Origin: Corallococcus coralloides DSM 2259
GTDB lineage: Bacteria > Myxococcota > Myxococcia > Myxococcales > Myxococcaceae
NCBI RefSeq assembly: GCF_000255295.1
Contig: NC_017030.1
Span: 1,984,001-2,048,000, forward strand
Direction of reading: 5' to 3'
DNA: 64,000 bases
Below, piece by piece: positions 36,711 through 46,102 of this stretch. The notes beneath the pieces were generated by a model, which ran no database searches, had not been told where the DNA came from, and was given only the letters and a program-made list of their open reading frames with translations. The translations under genes were made by a program, and so were the position numbers. Position 1 is the stretch's first letter, and the number at the start of each line of letters is the position of its first letter.

Positions 36711-37818
36711 GCCCGCGCGGCCACCGCCCGTGCGCCGGGTGTTGATGACCGCCGACACGGTGGGCGGCGTCTGGTCCTACGCGCTGGAGCTGTGCCGCCA
36801 GCTCTGCTCCCGCGGCGTGCGCGTGGAGCTGGCCACGATGGGAGCGCCCCTGTCCCCGGCCCAGTGGCGGGAGGCCCGAGCGCTGCCCGGGCTCACGGTG
36901 CACAAGAGCACCTGGCGGCTGGAGTGGATGGACGCGCCCTGGGACGACGTGCGCGCCGCCGGCGAGTGGCTGCTGGAGCTGGAGGCCCGGCTGTCACCGG
37001 ACGTGGTTCACCTCAACGGCTACTGCCATGGCGCGTGGCCCTTCCGCGCGCCGGTCCTGGTGGTGGCGCACTCGTGCGTCCTCTCCTGGTGGGAGGCGGT
37101 GAAGCACGAGCCCGCGCCGGCCCGCTACGCGCGCTACCGCGACGAGGTGGCGAAGGGACTCCACGCGGCCTCCGTCGTGGTGGCGCCCACGCGGGCCATG
37201 CTCGATGCCGTCACGCGGCACTACGGCGCGCTTCCTTCCGCGCGGGTCATCCCCAACGCGCGGGACGCACAGGCCTTCGCGCCCGCCGTGAAGGAGCGCT
37301 TCGTGCTCGCGGCGGGACGGCTGTGGGACGAGGCAAAGAACCTGGCCGCGCTGGAGGCCGCCGCGCCACAGCTGCCTTTTCCCGTCTACGTCGCCGGAGA
37401 CGCCACGTCCCCCGGAGGCAGCGAGCGCGCCACGACGCGGAGCACCCGGCCCCTGGGACACCTTCCGCCTCCCGTGCTCGCGGACTGGATGGCGCGCGCG
37501 TCCGTGTACGCGCTGCCCGCGCGCTATGAGCCCTTCGGCCTGTCCGCGCTGGAGGCCGCGCTCGCCGGATGCGCGCTGGTGCTGGGGGACATCCCCAGCC
37601 TGCGCGAAGTGTGGGGAGACGCCGCGCGCTTCGTGCCGCCGGACGACCCCCGGGCCCTGGCGCGGACCCTGCGCCTGCTCATGAACCCTTCCAGCGAGCG
37701 CGAGGCCCTGGCCGCGCGGGGCCGTCAGCGCGCGCTCACCTTCACGCCCGGCCGGATGGCGGAGGCGTACCTGGAGCTCTACGCGGGCCTCGTCCGGCCC
37801 GAGCGCCGTGTGTCCTGA
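36685..37818 (+). CDS. GT4-type glycosyltransferase
   Basis: The 377-residue GT-B protein opens with VLMTADTVGGVWSYALELC, a glycogen-synthase-like N-terminal motif. The C-terminal donor-site motif is RYEPFGLSALEAALAGCALVLGDIPSLREVWG (the Glu-x7-Glu type). The most upstream start is a TTG at 36685, with GGGGAG nearby and a 26-bp overlap with the epimerase gene. GTG 36730 and ATG 36745 are alternatives. It would add a hexose or related sugar during glycan assembly. Confidence 0.88.
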   Translation: MKPSTSSPEPARPPPVRRVLMTADTVGGVWSYALELCRQLCSRGVRVELATMGAPLSPAQWREARALPGLTVHKSTWRLEWMDAPWDDVRAAGEWLLELEARLSPDVVHLNGYCHGAWPFRAPVLVVAHSCVLSWWEAVKHEPAPARYARYRDEVAKGLHAASVVVAPTRAMLDAVTRHYGALPSARVIPNARDAQAFAPAVKERFVLAAGRLWDEAKNLAALEAAAPQLPFPVYVAGDATSPGGSERATTRSTRPLGHLPPPVLADWMARASVYALPARYEPFGLSALEAALAGCALVLGDIPSLREVWGDAARFVPPDDPRALARTLRLLMNPSSEREALAARGRQRALTFTPGRMAEAYLELYAGLVRPERRVS

Positions 37819-37841
37819 CGAACCGAGGAGCCTGCCCACCC

Positions 37842-38981
37842 ATGCGTGTCATCCTCTTCTGCCACTCCCTGCTGTCGGACTGGAACCACGGCAACGCCCA
37901 CTTCCTGCGCGGCGTGGTGACGGAGCTGTCCGCGCGCGGCCACTCCGTGCGCGTGCTGGAGCCCGCGGACGCGTGGAGCTTCCAGAACCTCCTGGAGGAG
38001 CCCCACGGCACGGCCGTGCTCAATGAAGTCCGCACCCTCTATCCGCGCGTGCGCCCGGAGCGCTACCGGCCTGACGCGCTGGACCTGGAGGCCGTGCTCG
38101 ACGGCGCGGACCTGGTGCTGGTGCACGAGTGGACCCCGCCGGACCTGGTGCGCCGCATCGGGGAGCACCGCCGCGATGGTGGCCGCTTCCGCCTCCTCTT
38201 CCACGACACCCACCACCGGGGCGTGAGCGCGCCCGACGTGGTGGCCCGCCAGGACCTGTCCCAGTACGACGGCGTGCTCGCCTTTGGAGACGTGCTCCGG
38301 GACCTCTACCTGGAGCGGGGCTGGGCGAAGCGCGCATGGACCTGGCACGAGGCCGCCGACGTGCGCGTGTTCCACCCGCACCCGCGCAACCGCGAGGTGC
38401 GCGACCTGGTCTGGATTGGCAACTGGGGTGACGACGAGCGCACGAAGGAGCTGGAGGCGTTCCTCCTGGAGCCGGTGCGCACCCTGGGCCTGACGGCGCG
38501 GGTGCACGGCGTGCGCTACCCGGCCCCCGCCCTGCGGGCCCTCTTCGACGCCGGCATCGAGTACGCCGGCTGGCTGCCCAACCACCGCGTGCCGCTGGCC
38601 TTCTCCCAGGCCCGCGTCACCGTGCACATCCCCCGGCGGCCCTACGCCACCCAGCTGCCCGGCATCCCCACCATCCGCCCCTTCGAGGCGCTGGCGTGCG
38701 GCATTCCGCTGGTGTCCGCCCCCTGGGAGGACACGGAGGGGCTCTTCACCGCGGGGAAGGACTACCTCGTCGCCCGCGACGGCGCCCAGATGCGGCGCCA
38801 CCTGTCCGCGCTCGTCGCGGACCGGGAGATGCGGCACGCCTTCGCGGAGGCCGGCCTGCGCACGGTACTGTCGCGGCACACCTGCGCGCACCGCGTGGAG
38901 GAGCTCCTGGACATCTGCCAGGCGCTGGGGATGTCCCGCGACATGCTCCACCCGCTGTCCTCCGAAAGGGTCCTCGCATGA
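37842..38981 (+). CDS. CgeB-like glycosyltransferase, copy 1
   Basis: The 379-residue protein opens MRVILFCHSLLSDWNHGNAHF and ends with the family's C-terminal glycosyl-1 domain: FSQARVTVHIPRRPY, IRPFEALACGIPLVSAPWEDTEGLF, and then AHRVEELL. CgeB-like proteins are GT-B enzymes first named from Bacillus spore maturation. The N-terminal motif shows an Asp-Trp-Asn-His variant. It is followed directly, with start/stop overlap, by a second paralogue. Confidence 0.88.
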   Translation: MRVILFCHSLLSDWNHGNAHFLRGVVTELSARGHSVRVLEPADAWSFQNLLEEPHGTAVLNEVRTLYPRVRPERYRPDALDLEAVLDGADLVLVHEWTPPDLVRRIGEHRRDGGRFRLLFHDTHHRGVSAPDVVARQDLSQYDGVLAFGDVLRDLYLERGWAKRAWTWHEAADVRVFHPHPRNREVRDLVWIGNWGDDERTKELEAFLLEPVRTLGLTARVHGVRYPAPALRALFDAGIEYAGWLPNHRVPLAFSQARVTVHIPRRPYATQLPGIPTIRPFEALACGIPLVSAPWEDTEGLFTAGKDYLVARDGAQMRRHLSALVADREMRHAFAEAGLRTVLSRHTCAHRVEELLDICQALGMSRDMLHPLSSERVLA

Positions 38982-40069
38982 GCCACGGCCTGCGCATCGC
39001 CTTCTTTGGTTCGAGCCTGGTGTCCGCCTACTGGAACGGCGCGGCCACCTACTACCGGGGCCTCATCCGCGCCCTGCACGCGCGCGGTCACCGGGTCACC
39101 TTCTACGAACCGGACGCCTACGGCCGGCAGGAGCACCGCGACCTCCAGGACCCGGACTGGGCCCGCGTCGTCGTCTACTCCAACGACCGCGGCTCGCTGG
39201 ATGAATGCCTGGATGACGCCTTCGGCGCGGACGTGGTGGTGAAGGCCAGCGGCGTGGGCACCTTCGACGCGTACCTGGAGGCGCGGGTGCTGGAGCTGCG
39301 CCGCTCCGGCACGCAGGTGGTGTTCTGGGACGTGGACGCGCCCGCCACGCTGGAGCGCGTGGCGAAGGACGCCCATGACCTCTTCCGCCCGCTCATCCCG
39401 CGCTACGACGGCATCCTCACGTACGGGGGCGGCGCTCCGGTGGTGAACGCGTACCGCGAGCTGGGCGCGAAGCAGTGCGTGCCCATCTACAACGCGTTGG
39501 ACCCGGACACGCACCACCCCGTGGCGCCCGAGCAGCGCTTCGCCGGGGACCTGGCCTTCCTGGGCAACCGGTTGCCGGACCGCGAGGCGCGCGTGGAGGC
39601 CTTCTTCCTCAAGGCGGCGGAGGCGCTGCCCCGCTCGCGCATGCTCCTGGGGGGCAGCGGCTGGGAGGACCGCGTCGTGCCCGCCAACGTCGTGCGCCTG
39701 GGCCACGTCTACACGCAGGACCACAACGCGTTGAACTGCTCGGCGCGCGCGGTGCTCAACATCCACCGCGACAGCATGGCGCGCTTCGGCTTCTCACCGG
39801 CCACGCGCGTGTTCGAGGCCGCGGGCGCGGGCGCCTGCCTCATCACCGACGCCTTCGAGGGCGTGGAGCAGTTCCTGGAGCCCGGCCGCGAGGTGCTGGT
39901 GGCCCGCTCCGGAGAAGAGGTCGCCGAGCACGTGGCCCGCCTCACCCCGGAGGATGCACGCCGCCTGGGACAGGCCGCGCTCCGGCGCGTGCTGGCCAAG
40001 CACACGTACGCGCACCGCGCGGTGGAGGTGGAGGCGGCGCTGGGCTACCGCGCGGGAGGTCGGGCGTGA
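38978..40069 (+). CDS. CgeB-like glycosyltransferase, copy 2
   Basis: The 363-residue paralogue of the preceding gene starts IAFFGSSLVSAYWNGAATYYRGL. It continues with VVFWDVDAPATLERV and ILTYGGGAPVV and ends with LNIHRDSMARFGFSPATRVFEAAGAGACLITDAFEGVEQFL. The variant core sequences differ enough from copies 1 and 3 to suggest a different acceptor for each enzyme. Its start overlaps the stop of copy 1 by four bases. Confidence 0.9.
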   Translation: MSHGLRIAFFGSSLVSAYWNGAATYYRGLIRALHARGHRVTFYEPDAYGRQEHRDLQDPDWARVVVYSNDRGSLDECLDDAFGADVVVKASGVGTFDAYLEARVLELRRSGTQVVFWDVDAPATLERVAKDAHDLFRPLIPRYDGILTYGGGAPVVNAYRELGAKQCVPIYNALDPDTHHPVAPEQRFAGDLAFLGNRLPDREARVEAFFLKAAEALPRSRMLLGGSGWEDRVVPANVVRLGHVYTQDHNALNCSARAVLNIHRDSMARFGFSPATRVFEAAGAGACLITDAFEGVEQFLEPGREVLVARSGEEVAEHVARLTPEDARRLGQAALRRVLAKHTYAHRAVEVEAALGYRAGGRA

Positions 40070-41147
40070 TGGAGCCCCAGCGCATGCGCATCGTCATCCT
40101 GGGGCTGTCCATCACCTCCAGCTGGGGCAACGGCCACGCGACCACCTACCGGGCGCTGGTGCGGGAGCTGGTCCGGCGCGGGCACGACATGCTCTTCCTG
40201 GAGCGGGATGTCCCCTGGTACGCCGCGCACCGCGACCCGGGCGGCACCTGGGCCGGACGCACGGAGCTGTACACGGGCCTGGAGGACCTGCGTCAGCGCT
40301 TCACCTCCGAGGTCCGCGGGGCCGACCTCGTGGTGGTGGGCTCCTACGTCCCGCAGGGCGTGGACGTGGGCGCGTGGGTGCAGGGCACCGCGAAGGGCGT
40401 CACGGCGTTCTATGACCTCGACACGCCGGTGACGCTGGCGAAGCTGGAGCGCGGGGACTTCGAGTACCTCGCGCCCCACCTGGTGCCCGGCTACCAGCTC
40501 TATCTGTCCTTCACCGGCGGCCCCACGCTCCAGCGCATTGAACGGGAGCTGGGCTCGCCCGCGGCCCGGCCGCTGTACTGCAGCTGCGACCCGGAGCTGT
40601 ATGGCCCGGGCGCGGGGCGGCCTCGCTGGGACCTGGGCTACCTGGGCACGTACAGCGACGACCGGCAGCCGGTGCTGGAGCGGCTGATGCTGGACGCCGC
40701 GCGAGGCTGGCCCGAGGGCCGCTTCGTCGTGGCCGGCCCGAGCTACCCGAAGGCGTGGTGTGGCCGCCCAACGTGGAGCGCGTGCAGCACCTGGCACCGC
40801 CGGAGCACGCGGCCTTCTACACCGCCCAGCGCTTCACGCTGAACGTCACCCGCGCGGACATGGTGCGCGCCGGGCACTCGCCGAGCGTGCGCCTGTTCGA
40901 GGCGGCCGCATGCGGCGTGCCCATCATCAGCGACGCGTGGGAGGGGCTGGACACCTTCTTCACGCCGGGCGTCGAAATCCTGGTGTCACACGACGCCCGG
41001 GAGACGCTGCGCTACCTGCGCGAGCTGCCGGAGGCGGAGCGTCAGGCGGTGGGGCAGCGGGCCCGGGCGCGGGTCCTCGCCGAGCACACGGCGGCGCACC
41101 GCGCGCGGACGCTGGAGCAATACGCGCGCGAGGCCGCGTCCGGCTGA
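40069..41147 (+). pseudogene. CgeB-like glycosyltransferase, copy 3, frameshifted
   Basis: The gene starts normally at ATG 40069 (overlapping the previous stop by one base) and encodes IVILGLSITSSWGNGHATTYR and on to FVVAGPSYP. Near 40749-40755 the frame changes: the first frame runs into unrelated KAWCGRPTWS, while the next frame reads EGVVWPPNVERVQHL, then RFTLNVTRADMVRAGHSPSVRLFEAAACGVPIISDAWEGLDTFF. Adding one G after CCG at 40749 would restore a single reading frame of about 360 codons. It is either a real disabling indel or a sequencing error in a G-rich stretch. No slippery heptamer supports programmed frameshifting. Confidence 0.8.
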
Positions 41148-41177
41148 GCGGGGCGAGGAAGCAGGGGGAGGGGAGCC

Positions 41178-42476
41178 ATGAACATCGCCGTCATCGGGAC
41201 GGGCTACGTGGGGCTGGTCGCGGGCACGTGCTTCTCTGAGTCCGGACACGACGTCACGTGCGTGGACGTGGAGGAGGCGAAGGTGGCCGCGCTCAACCGC
41301 GGCGTGCTGCCCCTCTACGAGCCGGGCCTGGAGGAGCTGGTGCGCCGCAACCGCGACGCCGGGCGGCTTCACTTCACCACCGACCTGCCCCTGGCGGTGG
41401 GGCGCGCGGCGGTGGTGTTCATCGCGGTGGGGACGCCCATGGCGGAGTCCGGGAGCGCCGACCTCCAGTACGTGCTCGCCGCGGCGGAACAGGTGGGCCG
41501 GGCGCTCCGGCACTACACGGTGGTGGTGGACAAGAGCACCGTGCCGGTGGGCACGGCGGACCGCGTCCGCGAGGTCATCGCGCGCAACACCGTCCACGAC
41601 TTCGACGTCGTCTCCAACCCGGAGTTCCTCAAGGAGGGCGCCGCGCTGGAGGACTTCCTCAAGCCGGACCGGGTCGTCATTGGCACGGGCTCCGAGCGCG
41701 CCCGCCGCATCATGGGCGAGCTCTACGCGCCGTTCGTGCGCACGGAGAACCCCATCCTGTTCATGGACACGCGCTCCGCGGAGCTGACGAAGTACGCGGC
41801 CAACGCGATGCTCGCCACGCGCATCTCCTTCATGAACGACATGGCCGCGCTCTGCGAGCGGGTGGGCGCGGACGCGGACCAGGTGCGCAAGGGCGTGGGC
41901 GCGGACAAGCGCATCGGCTACGCGTTCCTGCACCCGGGCATTGGCTACGGCGGCTCCTGCTTCCCCAAGGACGTGCGTGCGCTGATGTCCACCGCGCGGG
42001 ACGTGGGGCTGAAGCTGGACCTGCTGCGCGCGGTGGAGGCCACCAACGCCCGGCAGAAGAAGAGCCTGCTCACCAAGGCGCTGCGCCACTACGGCGACCT
42101 GTCCCGGCACACCTTCGCCGTGTGGGGCCTGGCCTTCAAGCCCAGGACGGACGACATGCGCGAGGCCCCGAGCGTGGACCTCATCGAGGGGCTGCTGGAC
42201 GCGGGGGCGCGCGTGCAGTGCCATGATCCGGTGGCGGGCGAGGCCGCGCGGCGCTGCTTCGCGGACCGCGTGTCGTATGCCTCCACCTGCTACGACGCGG
42301 CGGAGGGCGCCGACGGCCTCTTCCTCGTCACGGAGTGGAGCGAGTTCCGCCATCCGGACCTGTGCCGCCTGAAGTCGCTGATGCGCCGCCCGGTCATCTT
42401 CGATGGCCGCAATGTCTTCGACCCGGAGCAGGCCCGCGGCGAGGGCTTCACCTACTTCGGCGTCGGCCGGGGTTGA
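41178..42476 (+). CDS. ugd: UDP-glucose 6-dehydrogenase
   Basis: The 432-residue enzyme oxidises UDP-glucose to UDP-glucuronate. The NAD loop is IAVIGTGYVGLVAGTCFSE. The thioester Cys261 lies in GIGYGGSCFPKD. KSTVPVGTADRV, NPEFLKEGAA and LAFKPRTDDMREAPS are further family hallmarks. GGGGGAGGGGAG precedes the ATG. It supplies the acidic precursor for the epimerases encoded upstream and closes the glycan cluster. Confidence 0.96.
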   Translation: MNIAVIGTGYVGLVAGTCFSESGHDVTCVDVEEAKVAALNRGVLPLYEPGLEELVRRNRDAGRLHFTTDLPLAVGRAAVVFIAVGTPMAESGSADLQYVLAAAEQVGRALRHYTVVVDKSTVPVGTADRVREVIARNTVHDFDVVSNPEFLKEGAALEDFLKPDRVVIGTGSERARRIMGELYAPFVRTENPILFMDTRSAELTKYAANAMLATRISFMNDMAALCERVGADADQVRKGVGADKRIGYAFLHPGIGYGGSCFPKDVRALMSTARDVGLKLDLLRAVEATNARQKKSLLTKALRHYGDLSRHTFAVWGLAFKPRTDDMREAPSVDLIEGLLDAGARVQCHDPVAGEAARRCFADRVSYASTCYDAAEGADGLFLVTEWSEFRHPDLCRLKSLMRRPVIFDGRNVFDPEQARGEGFTYFGVGRG

Positions 42477-42510
42477 AACCCGGGGCGGCAGGACGCATCG
42501 ATGGGAGTGC

Positions 42511-42885
42511 ATGGCCTCCCTTCCGCCTCCCAAGCCCTGCGCCGTCTGCGGCCGCGCCATCACCTGGCGCCGCAAGTGGGCGCGCGACTGGGAACAGGTG
42601 CGGTACTGCTCGGACGCGTGCCGGGGGAAGCGTGCCGGGGCGCGGGATTCCCCGTGGGAGGCGCACATCCTGGAGCTGCTCTCCCAGCGGGCAGGCGGCG
42701 CCACCGTGTGCCCCTCCGAAGTCGCCCGTGCGTCCGGCGACGAGGACTGGCGCGCCTTCATGGAACCCGTGCGCGAGGCGGCGCGCAGGCTCGTCGCTCG
42801 CGGCGTGCTGGACATCGTCCAGGGGGGAAGGGTGGTGGACCCGTCCACCGCTCGCGGACCCATCCGGCTGCGCCTGCGAGCCTGA
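42511..42885 (+). CDS. DUF2256-DUF3253 two-domain protein
   Basis: The 124-residue protein starts with a small zinc-ribbon-like DUF2256 module (PKPCAVCGRAITWRRKWARDW and then YCSDACRGKR, four Cys). A DUF3253 winged-helix-like region follows (SPWEAHILELLSQR, VCPSEVARA, WRAFMEPVREAARRLVARGVLDIVQGG). It could bind nucleic acid, but neither family has an assigned role. The two-domain arrangement is familiar, not new. GGGAG lies three nt before the ATG at 42511. Confidence 0.85.
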   Translation: MASLPPPKPCAVCGRAITWRRKWARDWEQVRYCSDACRGKRAGARDSPWEAHILELLSQRAGGATVCPSEVARASGDEDWRAFMEPVREAARRLVARGVLDIVQGGRVVDPSTARGPIRLRLRA

Positions 42886-42975
42886 CGTCCCGGGATGTGG
42901 CGCCCTGCACAGGGCGTTCACGGGCGGTGGAATCGCGCTTGCGCTCACATGGAGGGTCCGGCTACGCGCCGCCCC

Positions 42976-44238
42976 ATGGCCCACGACAAGAAGCCCGCGT
43001 TCGACATCATCCTGTGGGGCGCCACGGGATTCACCGGCCGCCTGGTGGCGGAGTACCTGGCTCGCAACCAGGATGCGCACCGCGCGAAGTGGGCCATCGC
43101 CGGGCGCGATGAAGGCAAGCTGGACCAGGTCCGCTCGGAGCTGGTGAAGGTGCGGCCGGAGTTCGCGGACCTGCCGGTGGTGCTCGCGGACGCGAAGGAC
43201 GCGGCCTCGCTGGACGCGATGGTGGCGCGCACGCGCGTCATCATCTCCACCGTGGGCCCCTACGCCCGCTACGGCAACGAGCTGGTCGCCGCCTGCGTCC
43301 GCGCCGGCACGGACTACTGCGACCTGACGGGCGAGGTGCAGTGGATGCGCAAGACCATCGACGCCCACGACGCGCGGGCGCGCGAGACGGGCGCCCGCAT
43401 CGTGCACACCTGCGGCTTCGACTCCATCCCCTCCGACCTGGGCACGCTGATGGTCCAGGACTACATGCGGGAGAAGCACGGCGGCCACTGCGACCAGGTG
43501 CGCTTCCACCTGACGCGCATGCGCGGCGGCTTCAGCGGCGGCACCATCGCCAGCATGATGGACACCCTGGCGGCGGTGAAGGCGGAGCCGGCCCTCAAGA
43601 AGGTGCTGACCAGCGCCCACGCGTTGGACCCGGAGCCCTCCCGGGGGACGAAGGAGGAGCGCGACCTGGCCACGGTGAAGAAGAGCCCGGACACGGGCAC
43701 ATGGACCGCGCCCTTCGTGATGGCCTCCGTCAACACGCGCGTCGTGAGGCGCTCCAACGCGCTCTTGGGCTACCCGTGGGGCCGCGACTTCTTCTACTCG
43801 GAGGTCTCCGACTTCGGCCCTGGGCCCAAGGGCCTGGCGCTCGCCACGGCGACCACCGCGGGGCTGGGCGGCTTCATGGTCCTGTCCAACGTGGACCCCG
43901 TGCGGGAGCTCCTGGAGAAGCACGTGCTGCCCGCGCCGGGCGAGGGCCCGTCCGCCACCGTGCGCGAGCGCGGCCTCTTCGAGGTGCGGCTCTACGGCGA
44001 GGGGCACTCGCCCAAGAGCGGTCAGCGCGTGAAGGTGGAGGGCAAGGTCGCGTCGAAGGGCGACCCGGGCTACGCGGCCACGGCGCGCATGCTGGCCGAG
44101 TCCGCGCTGTGCCTCGCCTTCGACACCCTCCCCAAGCGGGGTGGCGTGCTCACCCCCGCGTCCGCCATGGGCATGGTGCTGGTGGAGCGCCTGCGCAAGG
44201 CGGGCATGACGTTCGAGGTGCACGACCGCGCCGCGTGA
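42976..44238 (+). CDS. saccharopine dehydrogenase-like oxidoreductase (trans-acting enoyl reductase-type)
   Basis: The 420-residue protein has an N-terminal NAD(P)-binding motif FDIILWGATGFTGRLVAEYLA, then ISTVGPYARYGNELVAACVRAGTDYCDLTGE and HTCGFDSIPSDLG. These are hallmarks of the saccharopine-dehydrogenase-like group that includes mycobacterial trans-acting enoyl reductase. It may reduce a lipid intermediate. A hydrophobic patch near 290-310 could allow membrane contact. It converges with the Msr gene. Confidence 0.85.
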   Translation: MAHDKKPAFDIILWGATGFTGRLVAEYLARNQDAHRAKWAIAGRDEGKLDQVRSELVKVRPEFADLPVVLADAKDAASLDAMVARTRVIISTVGPYARYGNELVAACVRAGTDYCDLTGEVQWMRKTIDAHDARARETGARIVHTCGFDSIPSDLGTLMVQDYMREKHGGHCDQVRFHLTRMRGGFSGGTIASMMDTLAAVKAEPALKKVLTSAHALDPEPSRGTKEERDLATVKKSPDTGTWTAPFVMASVNTRVVRRSNALLGYPWGRDFFYSEVSDFGPGPKGLALATATTAGLGGFMVLSNVDPVRELLEKHVLPAPGEGPSATVRERGLFEVRLYGEGHSPKSGQRVKVEGKVASKGDPGYAATARMLAESALCLAFDTLPKRGGVLTPASAMGMVLVERLRKAGMTFEVHDRAA

Positions 44239-44254
44239 GGGCGCGGCGGGCCCT

Positions 44255-45436
44255 TCAGTCGCGCAGGTAGTGGCAGGTGTAGCCGCCGGGGTTCTTCACC
44301 AGGTAGTCCTGGTGGTAGCCCTCGGCGGGCACCCACTCGCCGGCGGCGGTGATTTGCGTGACGACGGGCCGGGACCACTTGCCGGCCTTGTCCACGCGGG
44401 CCTTCACCGCCTCCGCCGTCCGGCGCTGTTCGTCCGACAGGTAGAAGATGGCGGAGCGGTACTGCGAGCCCACGTCATTGCCCTGGCGGTTGAGCGTCGT
44501 CGGGTCGTGCATGCGGAAGAACCACTGCTCCAGCAGCGCCTCGTACGTCAGCAGCTTCGGGTTGAAGACGATGCGCACGGCCTCCGCGTGCCCCGTCTCC
44601 CCGGTGTGCACGTCCTCGTAGGTGGCGTCCTTCTTCGAGCCGCCCGTGTAGCCGACCTCCGTGTCGATGACGCCCGGGATCTTCCGGAGGATGTCCTCCA
44701 TGCCCCAGAAGCACCCGCCCGCCAGATACGCCGTCTCTCGCGTGGCCTCCGAGGGGGCCGCCGCCTTCGCCAGCACCCCGGCGCCCGCGGCGGGGGCGAG
44801 CGCGCCCTGGGGCTCGGCAGGCGCCGCGCGGCCGAAGGCGGGCAGCCACGCGCCATAGCCCTTCGCGGCCAGCTCGTTCACGGGGACGAAGCGCAGCGAC
44901 GCGGAGTTGATGCAGTAGCGCAGGCCCGTGGGCTCGGGCCCGTCCTCGAAGACGTGGCCCAGGTGCGAGTCGCCGTCCTTCGAGCGCACCTCCACGCGCT
45001 CCATGCCCAGGGTGCTGTCGCGCTTCTCCACCACGTGGGCCTTGTCCAGGGGGCGGGTGAAGCTGGGCCAGCCGGTGCCGGACTCGAACTTGTCGCGCGA
45101 GGAGAACAGCGGCTCGCCGCTGACCACGTCGACGTAGAGCCCTTCGTCGTGGTGGTTCCAGTACGCGTTGCGGAAGGGCGGCTCGGTGGCCTCGTGCTGG
45201 GTCACCTGGTAGGCCAGGGGGGACAGGGTCCGCTTCAGCTCCGCGTCGGACGGCTTCGTGTACTTGCGGCCGTCCTGCACGGGCGCGGACGCGGTGGCCG
45301 CGGGCTTCGCGCCGGGCGGAGCGCCACGCGCCTCGGTGCAGGCGCTCAGCGCGGTGGCCAGCACCAGCAAGGCGGGCCACAGCCGGCGTGCTACCGGCCG
45401 CGGGGTGGGAGACGGCACTGCACGGGCGGACGACAT
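44255..45436 (-). CDS. msrAB: fused MsrB-MsrA methionine sulfoxide reductase lipoprotein
   Basis: The 393-residue lipoprotein (start MSSARAVPS, lipobox ALSAC at Cys33) has MsrB at about 60-190 with catalytic Cys175 in [11 protein letters not shown] and TGWPSF. An Ala/Pro linker follows, then MsrA at about 235-390 with Cys242 in GGCFWG and [19 protein letters not shown]. MsrB lacks the two CxxC zinc pairs. The domain order is reversed relative to many MsrA-MsrB fusions. It would repair oxidised methionine (S and R forms) outside the cytoplasm. Confidence 0.93.
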   Translation of the reverse strand: MSSARAVPSPTPRPVARRLWPALLVLATALSACTEARGAPPGAKPAATASAPVQDGRKYTKPSDAELKRTLSPLAYQVTQHEATEPPFRNAYWNHHDEGLYVDVVSGEPLFSSRDKFESGTGWPSFTRPLDKAHVVEKRDSTLGMERVEVRSKDGDSHLGHVFEDGPEPTGLRYCINSASLRFVPVNELAAKGYGAWLPAFGRAAPAEPQGALAPAAGAGVLAKAAAPSEATRETAYLAGGCFWGMEDILRKIPGVIDTEVGYTGGSKKDATYEDVHTGETGHAEAVRIVFNPKLLTYEALLEQWFFRMHDPTTLNRQGNDVGSQYRSAIFYLSDEQRRTAEAVKARVDKAGKWSRPVVTQITAAGEWVPAEGYHQDYLVKNPGGYTCHYLRD

Positions 45437-45630
45437 GGGTCGCGAAGCCTCCGGCGCCGCCGGAAGAAAGGGCGCCACCTCCACTTACGCGCGACACCGG
45501 GGGACGGTTACAGCGGGGCCACGATGACCTGCCGGCCGGGCGGGCCTCCCCGTGGCGCTCCGGGGGGCGGGCAGTGGCCGGCGGGGGGCCGGAGGCGCTA
45601 CGGTGCTTCGCGAGGACCGGGAGGGAGCCG

Positions 45631-45966
45631 ATGAGCCGGGCACGCGGACCGCGAGGTCCAATCGGGCGGGTGACGGGCATCTCGCGCGCGGAAGGCGCCA
45701 GCGTCATCCTTCGCATCCGGGCCCTCCAGAGCGTGGAGGGCGCCGCGCCGGTGGCGGAGCGCAACGCGCCCCGGCGCTCCTTCGCGGAGGTGATGGAGCG
45801 CCACGCGCAGGGCCTGAACACCGCGGAGCCCCTGCCGTTCCCCGTGGCCCCCAAGCCCCTGCCGCCGCCCGTGCGCGGTCACGAGGACGAAGAACTGATG
45901 ACCGCGGAGCCCGCCCCCGACACCTTCGTCGGGCTCATGTGGTCCAAGCTGAAGCGCTCCCGCTGA
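45631..45966 (+). CDS. hypothetical protein
   Basis: The 111-residue basic, Pro/Ala-rich protein shows RRSFAEVMERHAQGLNTAEPLPF and a C-terminal DTFVGLMWSKLKRSR. There is no signal peptide or recognised domain. GGGAGGGAG precedes the ATG at 45631. Its terminal codons are part of a small duplication that recurs at 46043. It is divergent from the Msr gene. Confidence 0.6.
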   Translation: MSRARGPRGPIGRVTGISRAEGASVILRIRALQSVEGAAPVAERNAPRRSFAEVMERHAQGLNTAEPLPFPVAPKPLPPPVRGHEDEELMTAEPAPDTFVGLMWSKLKRSR

Positions 45967-46102
45967 AGCGCTCCAGGGACGCCGCTACCACCACGTCGCG
46001 GCGAGTCGCCCGGGACGCAGTCCGCGCTCGCCACGTCGTGGGCTGAAGCGCTCCAGAGAGCGCGCTCCAACTGGACCGCTACCACCACGTCGCGGCGAGT
46101 CC
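45963..46102. repeat. two overlapping tail duplications between convergent genes
   Basis: CTGAAGCGCTCCAG recurs at 45963 and 46043 (80 bp apart), the first copy being the stop region of the upstream gene. CTACCACCACGTCGCGGCG recurs at 45985 and 46079 (94 bp apart), the second copy being the end of the FG-GAP gene on the minus strand. Both gene ends have therefore been copied into the gap. Confidence 0.75.

Noticed and set aside
40740-40760. programmed -1 frameshift in the third CgeB-like gene
   Set aside because: No X-XXY-YYZ slippery heptamer or following hairpin is visible; a simple indel explains it.
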